Below are positions 35,505 to 45,604 of a DNA stretch of 64,000 nt, piece by piece. Made by a program: the position numbers and the translations under genes. Origin of the DNA: Candidatus Roizmanbacteria bacterium RIFCSPLOWO2_01_FULL_40_13 (GTDB taxonomy: Bacteria; Patescibacteriota; Microgenomatia; UBA1406; GWC2-37-13); assembly GCA_001789745.1 (NCBI GenBank), contig MGAN01000004.1, forward strand, positions 1 to 64,000, given 5' to 3'. The notes below the pieces were generated by a model, which did not search any database, was not told the DNA's origin, and saw nothing but the letters and a program-made list of their open reading frames with translations. The first letter of the stretch is position 1. Each line of letters opens with the position of its first letter.

Positions 35505-36317
35505 TTGCCCGAACTTCCGGAAGTTGAAACAATTAGGCGCGGATTGGAAAAACATCTGGTCGGTAAAAAAATAAATGAACTTGAGATTCTTGATCTTAAA
35601 CTGTCAAAAGAAAACCTATCTCATGTTAAAAGTGTAAAAGTTACTACCGTCAGACGCTTTGGTAAGGGACTCGTTATTGAACTGGATAATGAATACTCAA
35701 TTGCTGTCCATATCAAGATGACCGGCCAACTCATATTTAAACAAAATAAACAGGATATCCTTCCCGATAAACATACCCGGGCTATATTTAAATTAGAGAA
35801 TGCCGCCGTTCTTTACTTCAATGATATCCGCAGATTCGGCTGGATAAAAATTTTAAAAACTGATGAGGTCGGCAGGCTTCCTTTTTTCAAAAATCTTGGT
35901 CCCGAACCGTTTAAAAATCTTACTCCCCGATATTTACAAGAAATTTCCCAAAAATCCAATTTACCGATCAAGACTCTGATTATGGATCAAAGAAAAATCA
36001 GCGGTATCGGAAATATTTATGCTAACGATGCGCTAAATCTTGCCAAAATAAACCCCTCCAGAAAAGCAAAATTCTTGACAGAAAAAGAGACGAACAAACT
36101 ATATCTGTCGATTCTTGAAGTTTTAAACCGCGGTTTAAAATATGGAGGTTCTTCCGAAGTTAATTATGTTAACGCGGACGGGAATAAAGGAAAATACCAG
36201 AATCATTCTTTTGTTTATAACCGTGAAGGAGAAAATTGTCTCAACTGCGGTAGTAAAATTAAAAAAACAAAAGTCTCCGGACGGGGTACATACTTTTGTG
36301 AATCTTGTCAGAAATAA
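35505..36317 (+). CDS. mutM: Formamidopyrimidine-DNA glycosylase (TTG start)
   Basis: MPELPEVETIRRGLE; KISGIGNIYANDAL; C-terminal CLNCGSKIKKTKVSGRGTYFCESCQ. Confidence 0.93.
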   Translation: MPELPEVETIRRGLEKHLVGKKINELEILDLKLSKENLSHVKSVKVTTVRRFGKGLVIELDNEYSIAVHIKMTGQLIFKQNKQDILPDKHTRAIFKLENAAVLYFNDIRRFGWIKILKTDEVGRLPFFKNLGPEPFKNLTPRYLQEISQKSNLPIKTLIMDQRKISGIGNIYANDALNLAKINPSRKAKFLTEKETNKLYLSILEVLNRGLKYGGSSEVNYVNADGNKGKYQNHSFVYNREGENCLNCGSKIKKTKVSGRGTYFCESCQK

Positions 36318-36341
36318 TTTTAAATCATTAAATATTAAGTT

Positions 36342-36450
36342 TGTCATCCCGAGAGCAATCGAGGGATCTCTCAATTTGTTAGAGACTTTTTGCTCGCATT
36401 CGTGTCGTATAGGGCTTTGCGAGAGATGCTTCGCTTCGTTCAGCATGACA
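36342..36450. repeat. Interspersed palindromic element
   Basis: TGTCATCCCGAGAGCAATCGAGGGATCTCTC...TTCAGCATGACA. Confidence 0.75.
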
Positions 36451-36468
36451 AATTTTGTTGTAACAATT

Positions 36469-37674
36469 TTATTCATACCTCATCGCCTCGACCGGCTCCA
36501 GATTGGCGGCTTTTCTGGCGGGGAAAACCCCAAAAGTTATTCCGATAAACGAAGAGACCGATAAGGAAATCGCAACCGTAACCAAATCGATATATGCCGG
36601 AAAATATCGGCTGATGAAAAACACTGCTACATAAGCCAAAGCCAGCCCTAAAAATCCGCCGACAAAAGATAACAATACCGACTCCGTAAGGAACTGGTAC
36701 ATGATATCGCTTTTTTGCGCGCCCAGAGCACGCCTTATCCCTACTTCTTTGGTCCTGTCGGAAACTGTCACATACATGATATTCATGATACCTATTCCGC
36801 CTACAACCAACGACACCGCCGCAATGGCAACTAAAACTAAATTAAAAATATTGAAAATTGAGTTAACGGCAGACATCAGTTCCGTCGGTTCAACGATGGA
36901 AAAATTTTCTTCATCGTATCTTTTCAAAAATTCCTGTTTGATATCCTCTTTTACTTGGGAGACATACTGCTCGCCTTTGGTTTTAACCGCGATGCGAAAA
37001 AATTTTTTCTCCGGGTTAAATATGTACCCGGTCGTATACGGCCCGAACATATAATTGTCATAGTCAAATCCGCCGAACCCACCTCCCCCTTTGCTTTTGA
37101 TCACGCCGATTATGGTAAACCTGACGTCCTCAATTCTGATTTTTTTGCCTATGGCTTCCTGGTTTCCGCCGAAAAGTTTTTCTGCTATCTTTGGTCCGCT
37201 GACAATGACTTTGGCTCTTTTGGTCAGATCAGTCTTATCGAAAAATCTTCCTACATCCACTTCAAAACCCATTAAATCCTGAATCGCTTCTGAGGAAAAC
37301 ATCACGTCAATAAATTCTTCATCTATCGTGCCTTGTGCGTTGGCCGACTTAAGAGTCAAAGGCGCCGTACTTACAACATTGTCAATTCTTTTCAACTTAT
37401 CTACATCTTTATTGTCAAAAGTCCCGGTGAAAGAAGATGCGCTTCCTGAAAATCCTCCACCCGACAATATTCTGCCTGGTACCAAAAAAATCGTGTTATT
37501 ACCCAAAGATTCGAATTGGTCGGAGATATATTTCTTAAGCCCTAATCCCAAAGCCATGAGTATCACAACGGCAAATACTCCGATCAGAATACCCAGACTG
37601 GTTAAAAATGTCCGCAGTTTATTCCGTGAAAAATCAGCTAATCCTTCCTTAAACACAATAGCTAGATTAATCAT
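36469..37674 (-). CDS. ABC transporter permease (MacB-like)
   Basis: NKLRTFLTSLGILIGVFAV; RTKEVGIRRALGAQKSDI. Confidence 0.88.
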   Translation of the reverse strand: MINLAIVFKEGLADFSRNKLRTFLTSLGILIGVFAVVILMALGLGLKKYISDQFESLGNNTIFLVPGRILSGGGFSGSASSFTGTFDNKDVDKLKRIDNVVSTAPLTLKSANAQGTIDEEFIDVMFSSEAIQDLMGFEVDVGRFFDKTDLTKRAKVIVSGPKIAEKLFGGNQEAIGKKIRIEDVRFTIIGVIKSKGGGGFGGFDYDNYMFGPYTTGYIFNPEKKFFRIAVKTKGEQYVSQVKEDIKQEFLKRYDEENFSIVEPTELMSAVNSIFNIFNLVLVAIAAVSLVVGGIGIMNIMYVTVSDRTKEVGIRRALGAQKSDIMYQFLTESVLLSFVGGFLGLALAYVAVFFISRYFPAYIDLVTVAISLSVSSFIGITFGVFPARKAANLEPVEAMRYE

Positions 37675-38363
37675 ATGATTTGACCGTCTTTAATTTTTAT
37701 CGTTCTTTTGGCATGTTTGGCAATATCCAAATCATGGGTAACCAAAATGACCGTGATTTTTTCTTTATGGTTAAGATCGTCAATTAATTTCATCACTTCC
37801 CGGCCGCTTCGACTGTCAATATTTCCCGTCGGTTCATCCGCCAGGATCAATCGGGGATTCATGATCAACGCCCTCGCTATTGCCACCCTTTGCTGTTGTC
37901 CGCCGGACAACTTATTGGGATATGAATTTTTTTTCTCTTCCAATCCGAATCTCCTCAAAAGCTCCAAGGCCTTCTCTTTTGGTTCAAAGCTTAAAGATTT
38001 CCTGCAGTAGAAGGCAGGTAGTATAATATTTTCCAGCACGGTCAACTTTGGTATCAGATTAAATTGCTGGAAGACAAATCCGGTAAACTCATTCCTCAAA
38101 CGTGAAATTTCGTCATCTTCCAAATTGGATATTTCTTGATTATCCAAAAAAACTTTTCCCGAAGACGGTTTGTCCAAAAGTCCTATTATATGCATTAATG
38201 TAGATTTACCTGACCCGGAAGGTCCCATAATCGAGCAAAACTCTCCCGCTTCAATCCTGATATTTATATTTTTTAGAGCATAAAAAATTATTTCATTATC
38301 CAGTCTATAGCTTTTATTGACATTCTGAAGTTTAATCATGGTATCACTTGACGATGAGATCAC
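37671..38363 (-). CDS. ABC transporter ATP-binding protein
   Basis: GPSGSGKST, LSGGQQQRVAIARAL, ILADEPTG. Confidence 0.94.
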   Translation of the reverse strand: MISSSSDTMIKLQNVNKSYRLDNEIIFYALKNINIRIEAGEFCSIMGPSGSGKSTLMHIIGLLDKPSSGKVFLDNQEISNLEDDEISRLRNEFTGFVFQQFNLIPKLTVLENIILPAFYCRKSLSFEPKEKALELLRRFGLEEKKNSYPNKLSGGQQQRVAIARALIMNPRLILADEPTGNIDSRSGREVMKLIDDLNHKEKITVILVTHDLDIAKHAKRTIKIKDGQII

Positions 38364-39375
38364 CTTCTTGAAGTCCGGAAATAATTGTCATCATGCCGTC
38401 TATCTCCTCTCCAGTCACAACCGGGGTCTTCACTATTTGTTTATTTTCCAACTTCCAGACATATGCCTGCCCCTTGGAGGTTTTAATATTTAAACTTGGA
38501 ACTGCTATCACGTTGCTTTTCTCCTGTAAAACAAAATCCACATCTCCCGTCATCCCTACTCTTAATACATATTCTCCATTAAGATCCAAAAAACGCATCT
38601 TGGCTTCATAGACTGCGCCTGTTGCTCCGTCTTTCGGCACAAAGGAAATCCTGTCTACTTCGCCTTTAACATTTTCGTCCGGGTATGAATCGAAAATAAT
38701 GTCTCCCTGCATGCCGTCTTTTAACTTTATTACTTCTGTCTGGTCGGCAGCTACGGAAAAATAGACGGTGTTGGGATTAATAATTTCAAACTCTGCCTGG
38801 GCCGGAGTGGTGTTAACGCCCGCAAAAGGAGAACTTACACTTACGACAATTCCCTCGATGGGCGAAAATAGATGCGAATATTCGATAGCTAAATTTTTTA
38901 GTTCAACATCGATAATCGCATTGTTTAAGTCATACTGGGCTTTTTCCAAGACTCTTAATGCTTCCCGTCTAGCATCTTCCGTCAATCCGCCTGTATATTT
39001 AATCTGACTGTCTTGCATTTCCTGGTCAAAATCCAGCCTTTCGTTGACGAAAGTATTCAAATATTTTTTCAGATTCTGCTGCACTTCCCGCTGGTCAAGC
39101 GAGGCAACGGCCTGAAATTTTTCCACATAATCTCCCTCCCTTACTCCTACCCAGGAAAGCCTGCCCGATGACTGAAACCGGAGGGTAACTTGCTCTTCTG
39201 CCACAATTTCTCCCGAAAGCGACAGCTCTTCTTTGAGCGTCTGTCTTTTGACTTTATAAGCAGACTTTTCTTCATCAGATTTAATGCCAAGCGGAGTATT
39301 TTGATAAACGACTATTCCTATAATAATCAACAGTATCACAATAAAGTACCATCTTTTTTTAAGAATTTTAACCAT
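38344..39375 (-). CDS. HlyD/MacA-like periplasmic adaptor
   Basis: LSLSGEIVAEEQVTLRFQSSGRLSWVGVREGDYVEKFQ; RVGMTGDVDFVL. Confidence 0.82.
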   Translation of the reverse strand: MVKILKKRWYFIVILLIIIGIVVYQNTPLGIKSDEEKSAYKVKRQTLKEELSLSGEIVAEEQVTLRFQSSGRLSWVGVREGDYVEKFQAVASLDQREVQQNLKKYLNTFVNERLDFDQEMQDSQIKYTGGLTEDARREALRVLEKAQYDLNNAIIDVELKNLAIEYSHLFSPIEGIVVSVSSPFAGVNTTPAQAEFEIINPNTVYFSVAADQTEVIKLKDGMQGDIIFDSYPDENVKGEVDRISFVPKDGATGAVYEAKMRFLDLNGEYVLRVGMTGDVDFVLQEKSNVIAVPSLNIKTSKGQAYVWKLENKQIVKTPVVTGEEIDGMMTIISGLQEGDLIVK

Positions 39376-39462
39376 TTCATGATTATAATCGAAGTTTGGA
39401 CTGAATTTCTATACTTTAAATCACTGAATAAATACGGCAAGAGCCGCGCCAAGTTTACAGCT

Positions 39463-40707
39463 TTATTTTGAAAAAAAGGATGTCCAGTCGGAGACGGGCA
39501 GCATATTCTGCAGACTGAAATTCCAAGCGTAGAGGTAAATCGCAGGCAATAAAAGTACTAAAACCAAGAGAAATTTTTTCGAAGTAAAAAATTTCTCAAA
39601 AGCTATAGCTGCCAACGGCCACATTGGTAAGCTGTATCTGCCAATATCTCGATGCTGTACCATAACTGTCCCCAAAAAAAACACCAAAGAGAAATAGAAA
39701 AAACTTCTATATTTTATACTTTTAAGGTAAATTACCGCCGTAAGATATAAGAAAAAATAGAGAAGCACGTCTTCAAGCCAGCCGTTTCCTACCCAGCGGT
39801 TGGCCGAATTAAAGACGGCAAAAGGAGCAACCAGATGGATATTGTCCCCGGAGTGAAAATAAGCAAAAAAGTCGTTGTACTGAATATGGTAGATAAAAAA
39901 AACTAACAGTAATCCTAATGGAATTAATAAAACATATAAAAATCTCCAATTCCTCTTTTTGTCAGCCTGAGCAATTAGCGGAGGATCTCTTAACTCGTTT
40001 GAGTTTGATTTTAGCGTTCGCCACGTCAGACGCGGCTGTCGCAGGAGATTCTTCACTCCGTTCAGAATGACATACGGAACGTTTCCTTTTTCCAAAAAAA
40101 ACAAAATATAAGCAGCGAACAATAAAATTCCCGGGGTTTTGGTCATCGTTGCCAAACCGCCGAATACTCCGGCCAACAGCAAATTATTTTTCTCAAAAAA
40201 GGCAAGCGATAATAATAAAAGTAGCATAAATAGGCTTTCAGGCGCTCCTACCGACCTTACAACCAAAAATCTGGGGAACATCAACAAGACAAAAGTAAGA
40301 AGCAACGGCTTTTTAGTTAAGGCAAAATGCTTAACGAAATAATGAAAAAATACACCCAGTATCATTGTTGATATGAGGTTAACAAATATCGTCGCTTGGG
40401 AATAATTAAAAAGCGGGACAAATATCCTGACCAATAAAGGATACAGAGGCAGATGTGCGGCAAAATATTTTACATCAAAAGATATATCGAGAATGAAGCT
40501 CTCTATTTTCCACGGATTGTATAGCGTCTTAGCTACCACGGCATAAAGCGGTCCGTCATAATGGCGGTAAATATAGAGGAAATCAGAGTTGGGAATATTT
40601 AATCCAAACCAGGAAGTTGCCCTAAGTATGAAAGGCGACCAAAAAAGAAAAGTAGTTATCAAAACTATCCCGGCTAAGGTAAAATAGGTTAATATGTCTT
40701 TACGCAT
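39463..40707 (-). CDS. GT-C mannosyltransferase-like membrane protein, carries repeat element
   Basis: Multi-TM; YRHYDGPLYAVVAKTLYNP; internal VILNGVKNLLRQPRL...DPPLIAQADKK insert. Confidence 0.65.
   Translation of the reverse strand: MRKDILTYFTLAGIVLITTFLFWSPFILRATSWFGLNIPNSDFLYIYRHYDGPLYAVVAKTLYNPWKIESFILDISFDVKYFAAHLPLYPLLVRIFVPLFNYSQATIFVNLISTMILGVFFHYFVKHFALTKKPLLLTFVLLMFPRFLVVRSVGAPESLFMLLLLLSLAFFEKNNLLLAGVFGGLATMTKTPGILLFAAYILFFLEKGNVPYVILNGVKNLLRQPRLTWRTLKSNSNELRDPPLIAQADKKRNWRFLYVLLIPLGLLLVFFIYHIQYNDFFAYFHSGDNIHLVAPFAVFNSANRWVGNGWLEDVLLYFFLYLTAVIYLKSIKYRSFFYFSLVFFLGTVMVQHRDIGRYSLPMWPLAAIAFEKFFTSKKFLLVLVLLLPAIYLYAWNFSLQNMLPVSDWTSFFSK
39960..40072. repeat. Palindromic element inside a CDS
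   Basis: Minus strand TGTCATTCTGAACGGAGTGAAGAATCTCC...GATCCTCCGCTAATTGCTCAGGCTGACA. Confidence 0.75.
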
Positions 40708-42196
40708 TAAACATATTCTACCAATTCTAGTTTTAATTGGAGCGATTTTTCTTCGTTTCTACCGCTTTGAGGAATTTATCACTTTTTTAGGCGACCAAGG
40801 AAGAGATGCAATCATCATCAAAAGAATAATAACCTTTGAGCATTTTCCGGCTATTGGACCGCCAAGTTCAATTGGACAAATTTACCTGGGTCCTTTTTAT
40901 TACTATCTTGTATCTCCCTTTCTCTTGCTTTTCAAATCCAATCCGCTTGGACTTGCTCTTGCAGTTGGCTTTTTTAGCCTTTTAGGAATAATTGCTTCAT
41001 ACTTCATTGTCAAACAGGAGTTTAAAATTACATTTGCCTTGATTTTTTTTGTTTTTGTGGCATTCTCCAAGACTTTAATCCAGCAATCACGCTTCTCTTG
41101 GAATCCGAACCTCCTTCCCTTTTTTGCCTTTTTAACTCTTTACTTTTTCTCTCAAATGTTGACCCGGGGCGCAATGATATGGGCGATACTTGTTGGCGCT
41201 TTTCTTTCATTTTCCATTCAACTCCATCACCTGGCTTTTTTACTTTTTATCCCGATCATTGCCGGGTATTTGTCATTCCGAATTTATTTCGGAATCTCTT
41301 TCAAACAGATCCTGAATCGAGTCCAGGATGATTTTGTAAAAATATTAGTCTCGCTATTTTCTTTTCTATTATTCTCTCTCCCTCTAGTCATCTTCGATCT
41401 TCGTCACAATTTTTTAAATAGTCGTAATTTAATCAAATTTTTATTTGAACAATCTCCTGCAGGAAGCGAAAATGTTGTTGCGAGAATTTTAGAAACCAAC
41501 ACTGTCTTTTATTCTCACCTATTACAAATCAATGTCAATAAATATTTATCTTTAATTTTTACTCTGCTTATTTTTATCTTTTTAATTAAAAAGGTAGAAA
41601 TTAAGCGGCATCTTTTCTTATTTATAAACCTCGTGTCTTTTGTCTCTTATCTTTTACTTTTCTCTTTATTTAATACGTCTCGAATTGCTCATTACTTCAA
41701 TCCTGTTTACCTAAGTTTTTATTTGATTGTTACTTTTGTTTTGCTCAATTTCAGCAAAAAAGGGGTTATAAGGATTGTCTTGGTTTTTTTAGCGATAACC
41801 CCTTATTTATATTTTAATTTAAAAGCACTCGACTATCTTCTTGCCGCAAGAGGCAATAACCAGATCCAAATTGCCGAAATTATAGCCGACAGCATACTCA
41901 ACCAATCTCCAAAGACCCCATACCAAACAGTAGCTCTTCCCTATGTAGAAACGGATGGTCATGTTAGATACTTTCTGGAAATTAAAGGTTCTAGGCCGCT
42001 GCCTGCAGACACTTTGGCCAACCCCAGGGAATTATATATCCTTTGTTTTGAGAAAGATCCCGACAGACCTATTGGAGGATGTCGGGTGCTGGGCAATCCT
42101 CAATGGCAAATCGCAGCCTTTTACAACGCTAAAATTGCTAAAATATGGGAGGTAGAAGGAGTAATAATTTATAAATTAATCCACATTGACAACTGA
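40694..42196 (+). CDS. GT39-like membrane glycosyltransferase, carries repeat element
   Basis: FRFEEFITFLGDQGRDAIIIKRI-type DxD loop; multi-TM. Confidence 0.7.
   Translation: MSLRIKHILPILVLIGAIFLRFYRFEEFITFLGDQGRDAIIIKRIITFEHFPAIGPPSSIGQIYLGPFYYYLVSPFLLLFKSNPLGLALAVGFFSLLGIIASYFIVKQEFKITFALIFFVFVAFSKTLIQQSRFSWNPNLLPFFAFLTLYFFSQMLTRGAMIWAILVGAFLSFSIQLHHLAFLLFIPIIAGYLSFRIYFGISFKQILNRVQDDFVKILVSLFSFLLFSLPLVIFDLRHNFLNSRNLIKFLFEQSPAGSENVVARILETNTVFYSHLLQINVNKYLSLIFTLLIFIFLIKKVEIKRHLFLFINLVSFVSYLLLFSLFNTSRIAHYFNPVYLSFYLIVTFVLLNFSKKGVIRIVLVFLAITPYLYFNLKALDYLLAARGNNQIQIAEIIADSILNQSPKTPYQTVALPYVETDGHVRYFLEIKGSRPLPADTLANPRELYILCFEKDPDRPIGGCRVLGNPQWQIAAFYNAKIAKIWEVEGVIIYKLIHIDN
41271..41332. repeat. 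Palindromic element inside a CDS
   Basis: TGTCATTCCGAATTTATTTCGGAATCTC...ATCCTGAATCGAGTCCAGGATGA; translated SFRIYFGISFKQILNRVQDD. Confidence 0.75.
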
Positions 42197-42201
42197 TGTG
42201 G

Positions 42202-42264
42202 ATTATCCCGAACTTGTTTCGGGATCCCCATAAAATCAGATCCTGAAATAAATTCAGGATGACA
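42202..42264. repeat. Interspersed palindromic element
   Basis: TTATCCCGAACTTGTTTCGGGATC...ATCCTGAAATAAATTCAGGATGACA. Confidence 0.75.
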
Positions 42265-42272
42265 ATATTATT

Positions 42273-43016
42273 ATGTCAATATCACTTATTGTTCCTTGTT
42301 ACAACGAGGAGGCTAATATCCAAAAAGGCGTGCTGGATAAAATCGGTAATTTTACCAAGCACAACTCTGATTTTACCGAGGTGCTTATAGTCGACGATGG
42401 ATCAACGGATCTTTCCAAAAAAATAATTAAAGCAGAATACCTCTATCAGTTTCCCAAGTTCAAATTGATTGAAAACCGACATCAAGGCAAGGCTTTTGCT
42501 ATTATAACCGGTGTACAAAAAGCCCATGGAAATATAATAATGTTTTCCGATATTGACTTGGCAACGCCAATTGAAGAAGCAAATAAATTAATAAAGGAGG
42601 TTGACAACGGCTATGATATCGTCATCGGCTCCCGCAACAACAAAAGGGAAGGCGCGCCTATCTTACGTAAATTAATGTCCATCGGATTTATTGTCATCAG
42701 AGATATGATTATCGGTTTAAAAGGACTAAAGGACACTCAAAATGGGTTTAAATTATTCAAACGTCAGGTAGCTTTAAAAATCATCGATAGATTACAAGTC
42801 TTCCATAATAAAAGAACTGCTGAAGGTTCTTCTGTTACGGCCGGATTCGATCTGGAATTTTTATTCATCGCGATCAAACTCGGATATAAGATCAAGCAAG
42901 TACCTGTAAGTTGGCTTCATGTCGAGACAAAAAATGTCAATTTTTTTAGCGATTCGCTGGATACGCTCGAAGATATAATAAAAATAAAATATTACGATTT
43001 ACTCCATAAATATTGA
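42273..43016 (+). CDS. GT2, dolichyl-phosphate glucosyltransferase-like
   Basis: IVPCYNEEANI, VDDGSTD, SDIDLATP. Confidence 0.86.
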   Translation: MSISLIVPCYNEEANIQKGVLDKIGNFTKHNSDFTEVLIVDDGSTDLSKKIIKAEYLYQFPKFKLIENRHQGKAFAIITGVQKAHGNIIMFSDIDLATPIEEANKLIKEVDNGYDIVIGSRNNKREGAPILRKLMSIGFIVIRDMIIGLKGLKDTQNGFKLFKRQVALKIIDRLQVFHNKRTAEGSSVTAGFDLEFLFIAIKLGYKIKQVPVSWLHVETKNVNFFSDSLDTLEDIIKIKYYDLLHKY

Positions 43017-43026
43017 TATCACCTGT

Positions 43027-43090
43027 TGTCATCCACGACTTGTTCGGGGATCCAGCTACCGTTCTGGATTCCCGCTTTCGCGGGAATGAT
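43027..43090. repeat. Interspersed palindromic element
   Basis: TGTCATCCACGACTTGTTCGGGGATCC...GGATTCCCGCTTTCGCGGGAATGA. Confidence 0.7.
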
Positions 43091-43100
43091 ATTAAATCAA

Positions 43101-44450
43101 ATGAAAAAATTAAGTATAGAAATATTTATTTTATTAGTTGTTTCTTCTTTCGTAGTCTTTTTTCAATTCAACCAAGTTCCCAAAAAATTATCTTGGGATG
43201 AAGTGGAATTTACCCGCTTGGCATTATCTTTGGAGGGGGAACGTTATACGTCTTTTAGCCAATTAGCTACAGGTCACTCGACACTGTATTTTTATATCAT
43301 CTTGGGATCTATTAAACTTTTTGGTCTGAGTAATTTTGCTTTAAGATTCCCCTCGGCTTTCTTTGGAATTTTAAATATATTGCTTTTTTACTTCATCTGC
43401 AGAATTGTATTTTTCCGACTGCATTATTTTAAAAAACACTTTTTAAATTACCGGTTTCTCCCTTTTCTCTTGTCATTTATTCTGCTTACTTCCCGCTGGT
43501 ATTTTAATTTCGCCCGCTTTTCTTTCGAAGCAACTTTTCTTTTGTTTTTGGAGCTGGCGGCGATTTATTTTTTTCTTAAATATTTTCAGAAGTCATTCTG
43601 GCAACCAGATACTATACGGTACCCGGGCGTCCAGAATCGTACTTCCAAACAACGATTCCGGGCAAGCCGGAATAACCCAATAGCGTATCTTTTACTTACT
43701 GCTTTTTTTTCCGGTCTGGCTTTTCATTCTTACTACCCCGGCCGGATTTTTTTTCTTTTGCCTTTTCTTTTTATAATCTTTTACTCGGGAAAACGACTAA
43801 TTAAACGTAATGCTCTAATTTTTGCATCGGTATTTTTGATTGCCGCTTCACCTCTGGTTATCTATCTTTTATCTCACCCCGATTTAAGAATTAAAGAACA
43901 GTTATTTCTTACCGATAAAAAACTTGATCTCCAGACTAAACTGTCTTATTTTGCTGAGAATATAACCAAGCTTACCGGCATGTTTACTTTTTCCGGTGAT
44001 TTAAACGGCAGACATAATTATCCCGGAAAAGCTCATTTCAATCCTGCCATCGGAGCATTATTTCTTTTTGGAGCGGCAGTATCGATTTTCAAGGTGAAAA
44101 ATTTTTTTAACCAGTTTTTTCTTACTTATTTTTTATTATCTCTGCTTCCGGCCTTATTTACTTATCCTGCCGGAAATCCTAATTCTTTAAGAACTTTTAC
44201 AGTTTTGGCTCCTTCCGTTTATTTTATCGGAAACGGCTTGATATACTTGTTTCAATCCGAACAAAAATCTAATAAATTTTTACTGCTTACAATTATTTCC
44301 CTTATTTTTTTGATTATACTTTCTTCATTGTACGACTTAAGGACATATTTTCGCTATCAAAAAATAGTATTTAATAAGTCTTTTGAATTAAACGGATCAA
44401 TCCGGAGAATTTTAAATCTGCGACTATGGGAAAAAATCCAAACTCTGTAA
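43101..44450 (+). CDS. GT39-like membrane glycosyltransferase, carries repeat element
   Basis: LSWDEVEFTRLALSLEGERYTSF; multi-TM; start trimmed to MKKLSIEIF. Confidence 0.68.
   Translation: MKKLSIEIFILLVVSSFVVFFQFNQVPKKLSWDEVEFTRLALSLEGERYTSFSQLATGHSTLYFYIILGSIKLFGLSNFALRFPSAFFGILNILLFYFICRIVFFRLHYFKKHFLNYRFLPFLLSFILLTSRWYFNFARFSFEATFLLFLELAAIYFFLKYFQKSFWQPDTIRYPGVQNRTSKQRFRASRNNPIAYLLLTAFFSGLAFHSYYPGRIFFLLPFLFIIFYSGKRLIKRNALIFASVFLIAASPLVIYLLSHPDLRIKEQLFLTDKKLDLQTKLSYFAENITKLTGMFTFSGDLNGRHNYPGKAHFNPAIGALFLFGAAVSIFKVKNFFNQFFLTYFLLSLLPALFTYPAGNPNSLRTFTVLAPSVYFIGNGLIYLFQSEQKSNKFLLLTIISLIFLIILSSLYDLRTYFRYQKIVFNKSFELNGSIRRILNLRLWEKIQTL
43592..43676. repeat. Palindromic element inside a CDS
   Basis: GTCATTCTGGCAACCAGATAC...CGTCCAGAATCG...CGATTCCGGGCAAGCCGGAATAAC. 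Confidence 0.7.
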
Positions 44451-45604
44451 TTTTCTCGCTAGTTTTAGTTCTTGTTTCTCTGATCATTTTTAGCCTCAAT
44501 ATCTTCTGGTATAAATATAGGAATTTGAATTCTTATAACCCGAATTATTACAAGAATAAATACCTAAATTCCCAATGGGTAATTTCGGGGTCGGATAACC
44601 CGATTTCTGACGAAGAACTATACTCTTATGCCGCCTATGAATATATTAAGGGAGTAAATCCGATTTTAATTAATCCGGAAGTTCCTCCTTTAGGAAAATA
44701 CTTAATAGGATTGTCTATAGCAGTTTTTAATAATCAACATGCCGGAAATTTTATTGCCGGTTTAATATCTTTAGTCTCAATTTTTGTTCTTGTATATCTA
44801 TCCACCGATTCAATCATTTCCGGTTCATTGGCTACGTTTCTTACTACCGTATCGACTGTTTTTCATGAACAACTGATACATGTACCCCAACTGGATATTT
44901 TTCAATTGCTGTTTTTTGTGTCATTTTCGGTTTTTTTTGTCGCCTATCAAAAAAACGCCAATTTTTTTTATCTAATATTTTCAGGAATTTTTTTTGGTTT
45001 TTTCATTTCGGTAAAATTTTTCCTTTTTTATTTTTTGTTATTAGATTTAACACTGGTTTTGTTTTATCTTTTTCGAAAAAGTAAAATTAATTATTTTATT
45101 AAAGATCTGTTTTTCATCAATTTCTTCGGTCTCGTAGTATATTTGTTAACTTATTTCCGTTATTTTGTACTGGGAGGTAACTTTAGAGGATTTTTGGGTG
45201 TGCAGAAATGGATCTGGACTTTTTATTCTCAATCACAGATTGATATGTCCAGACTTTGGGGGAATTATTTAAATCTAATCTTTTTCAACAAATGGAAGTT
45301 TTGGTCTGGAGATTATCCAGTTTATCCATATAAGTACTGGACAATAGTTTGGCCTATATTTTTCGTCTTAGGGTCTTTATCTTTATATCCATTATTGAAA
45401 AAAAAAGACGGAAAGCATAATATCAAAGATTTAGTCCGGTTCTTGCTTGCATTTTTATTGGTCTACAATGGTTTTCTTTTTTTCACTCCCATTTATCCAA
45501 GGTATTTACTACTGCTTTTTATTCCCTTAAATATTTTGCTGGCAATTTATTTTGGAAGATTAATACAAAATATATTAGTAAACATTAAATTTAAAATTCG
45601 TTGA
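44426..45604 (+). CDS. PMT/GT39-like membrane glycosyltransferase
   Basis: SDEELYSYAAYEYIKGVNPILINPEVPPLGKYLIGLSI. Confidence 0.7.
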   Translation: MGKNPNSVIFSLVLVLVSLIIFSLNIFWYKYRNLNSYNPNYYKNKYLNSQWVISGSDNPISDEELYSYAAYEYIKGVNPILINPEVPPLGKYLIGLSIAVFNNQHAGNFIAGLISLVSIFVLVYLSTDSIISGSLATFLTTVSTVFHEQLIHVPQLDIFQLLFFVSFSVFFVAYQKNANFFYLIFSGIFFGFFISVKFFLFYFLLLDLTLVLFYLFRKSKINYFIKDLFFINFFGLVVYLLTYFRYFVLGGNFRGFLGVQKWIWTFYSQSQIDMSRLWGNYLNLIFFNKWKFWSGDYPVYPYKYWTIVWPIFFVLGSLSLYPLLKKKDGKHNIKDLVRFLLAFLLVYNGFLFFTPIYPRYLLLLFIPLNILLAIYFGRLIQNILVNIKFKIR

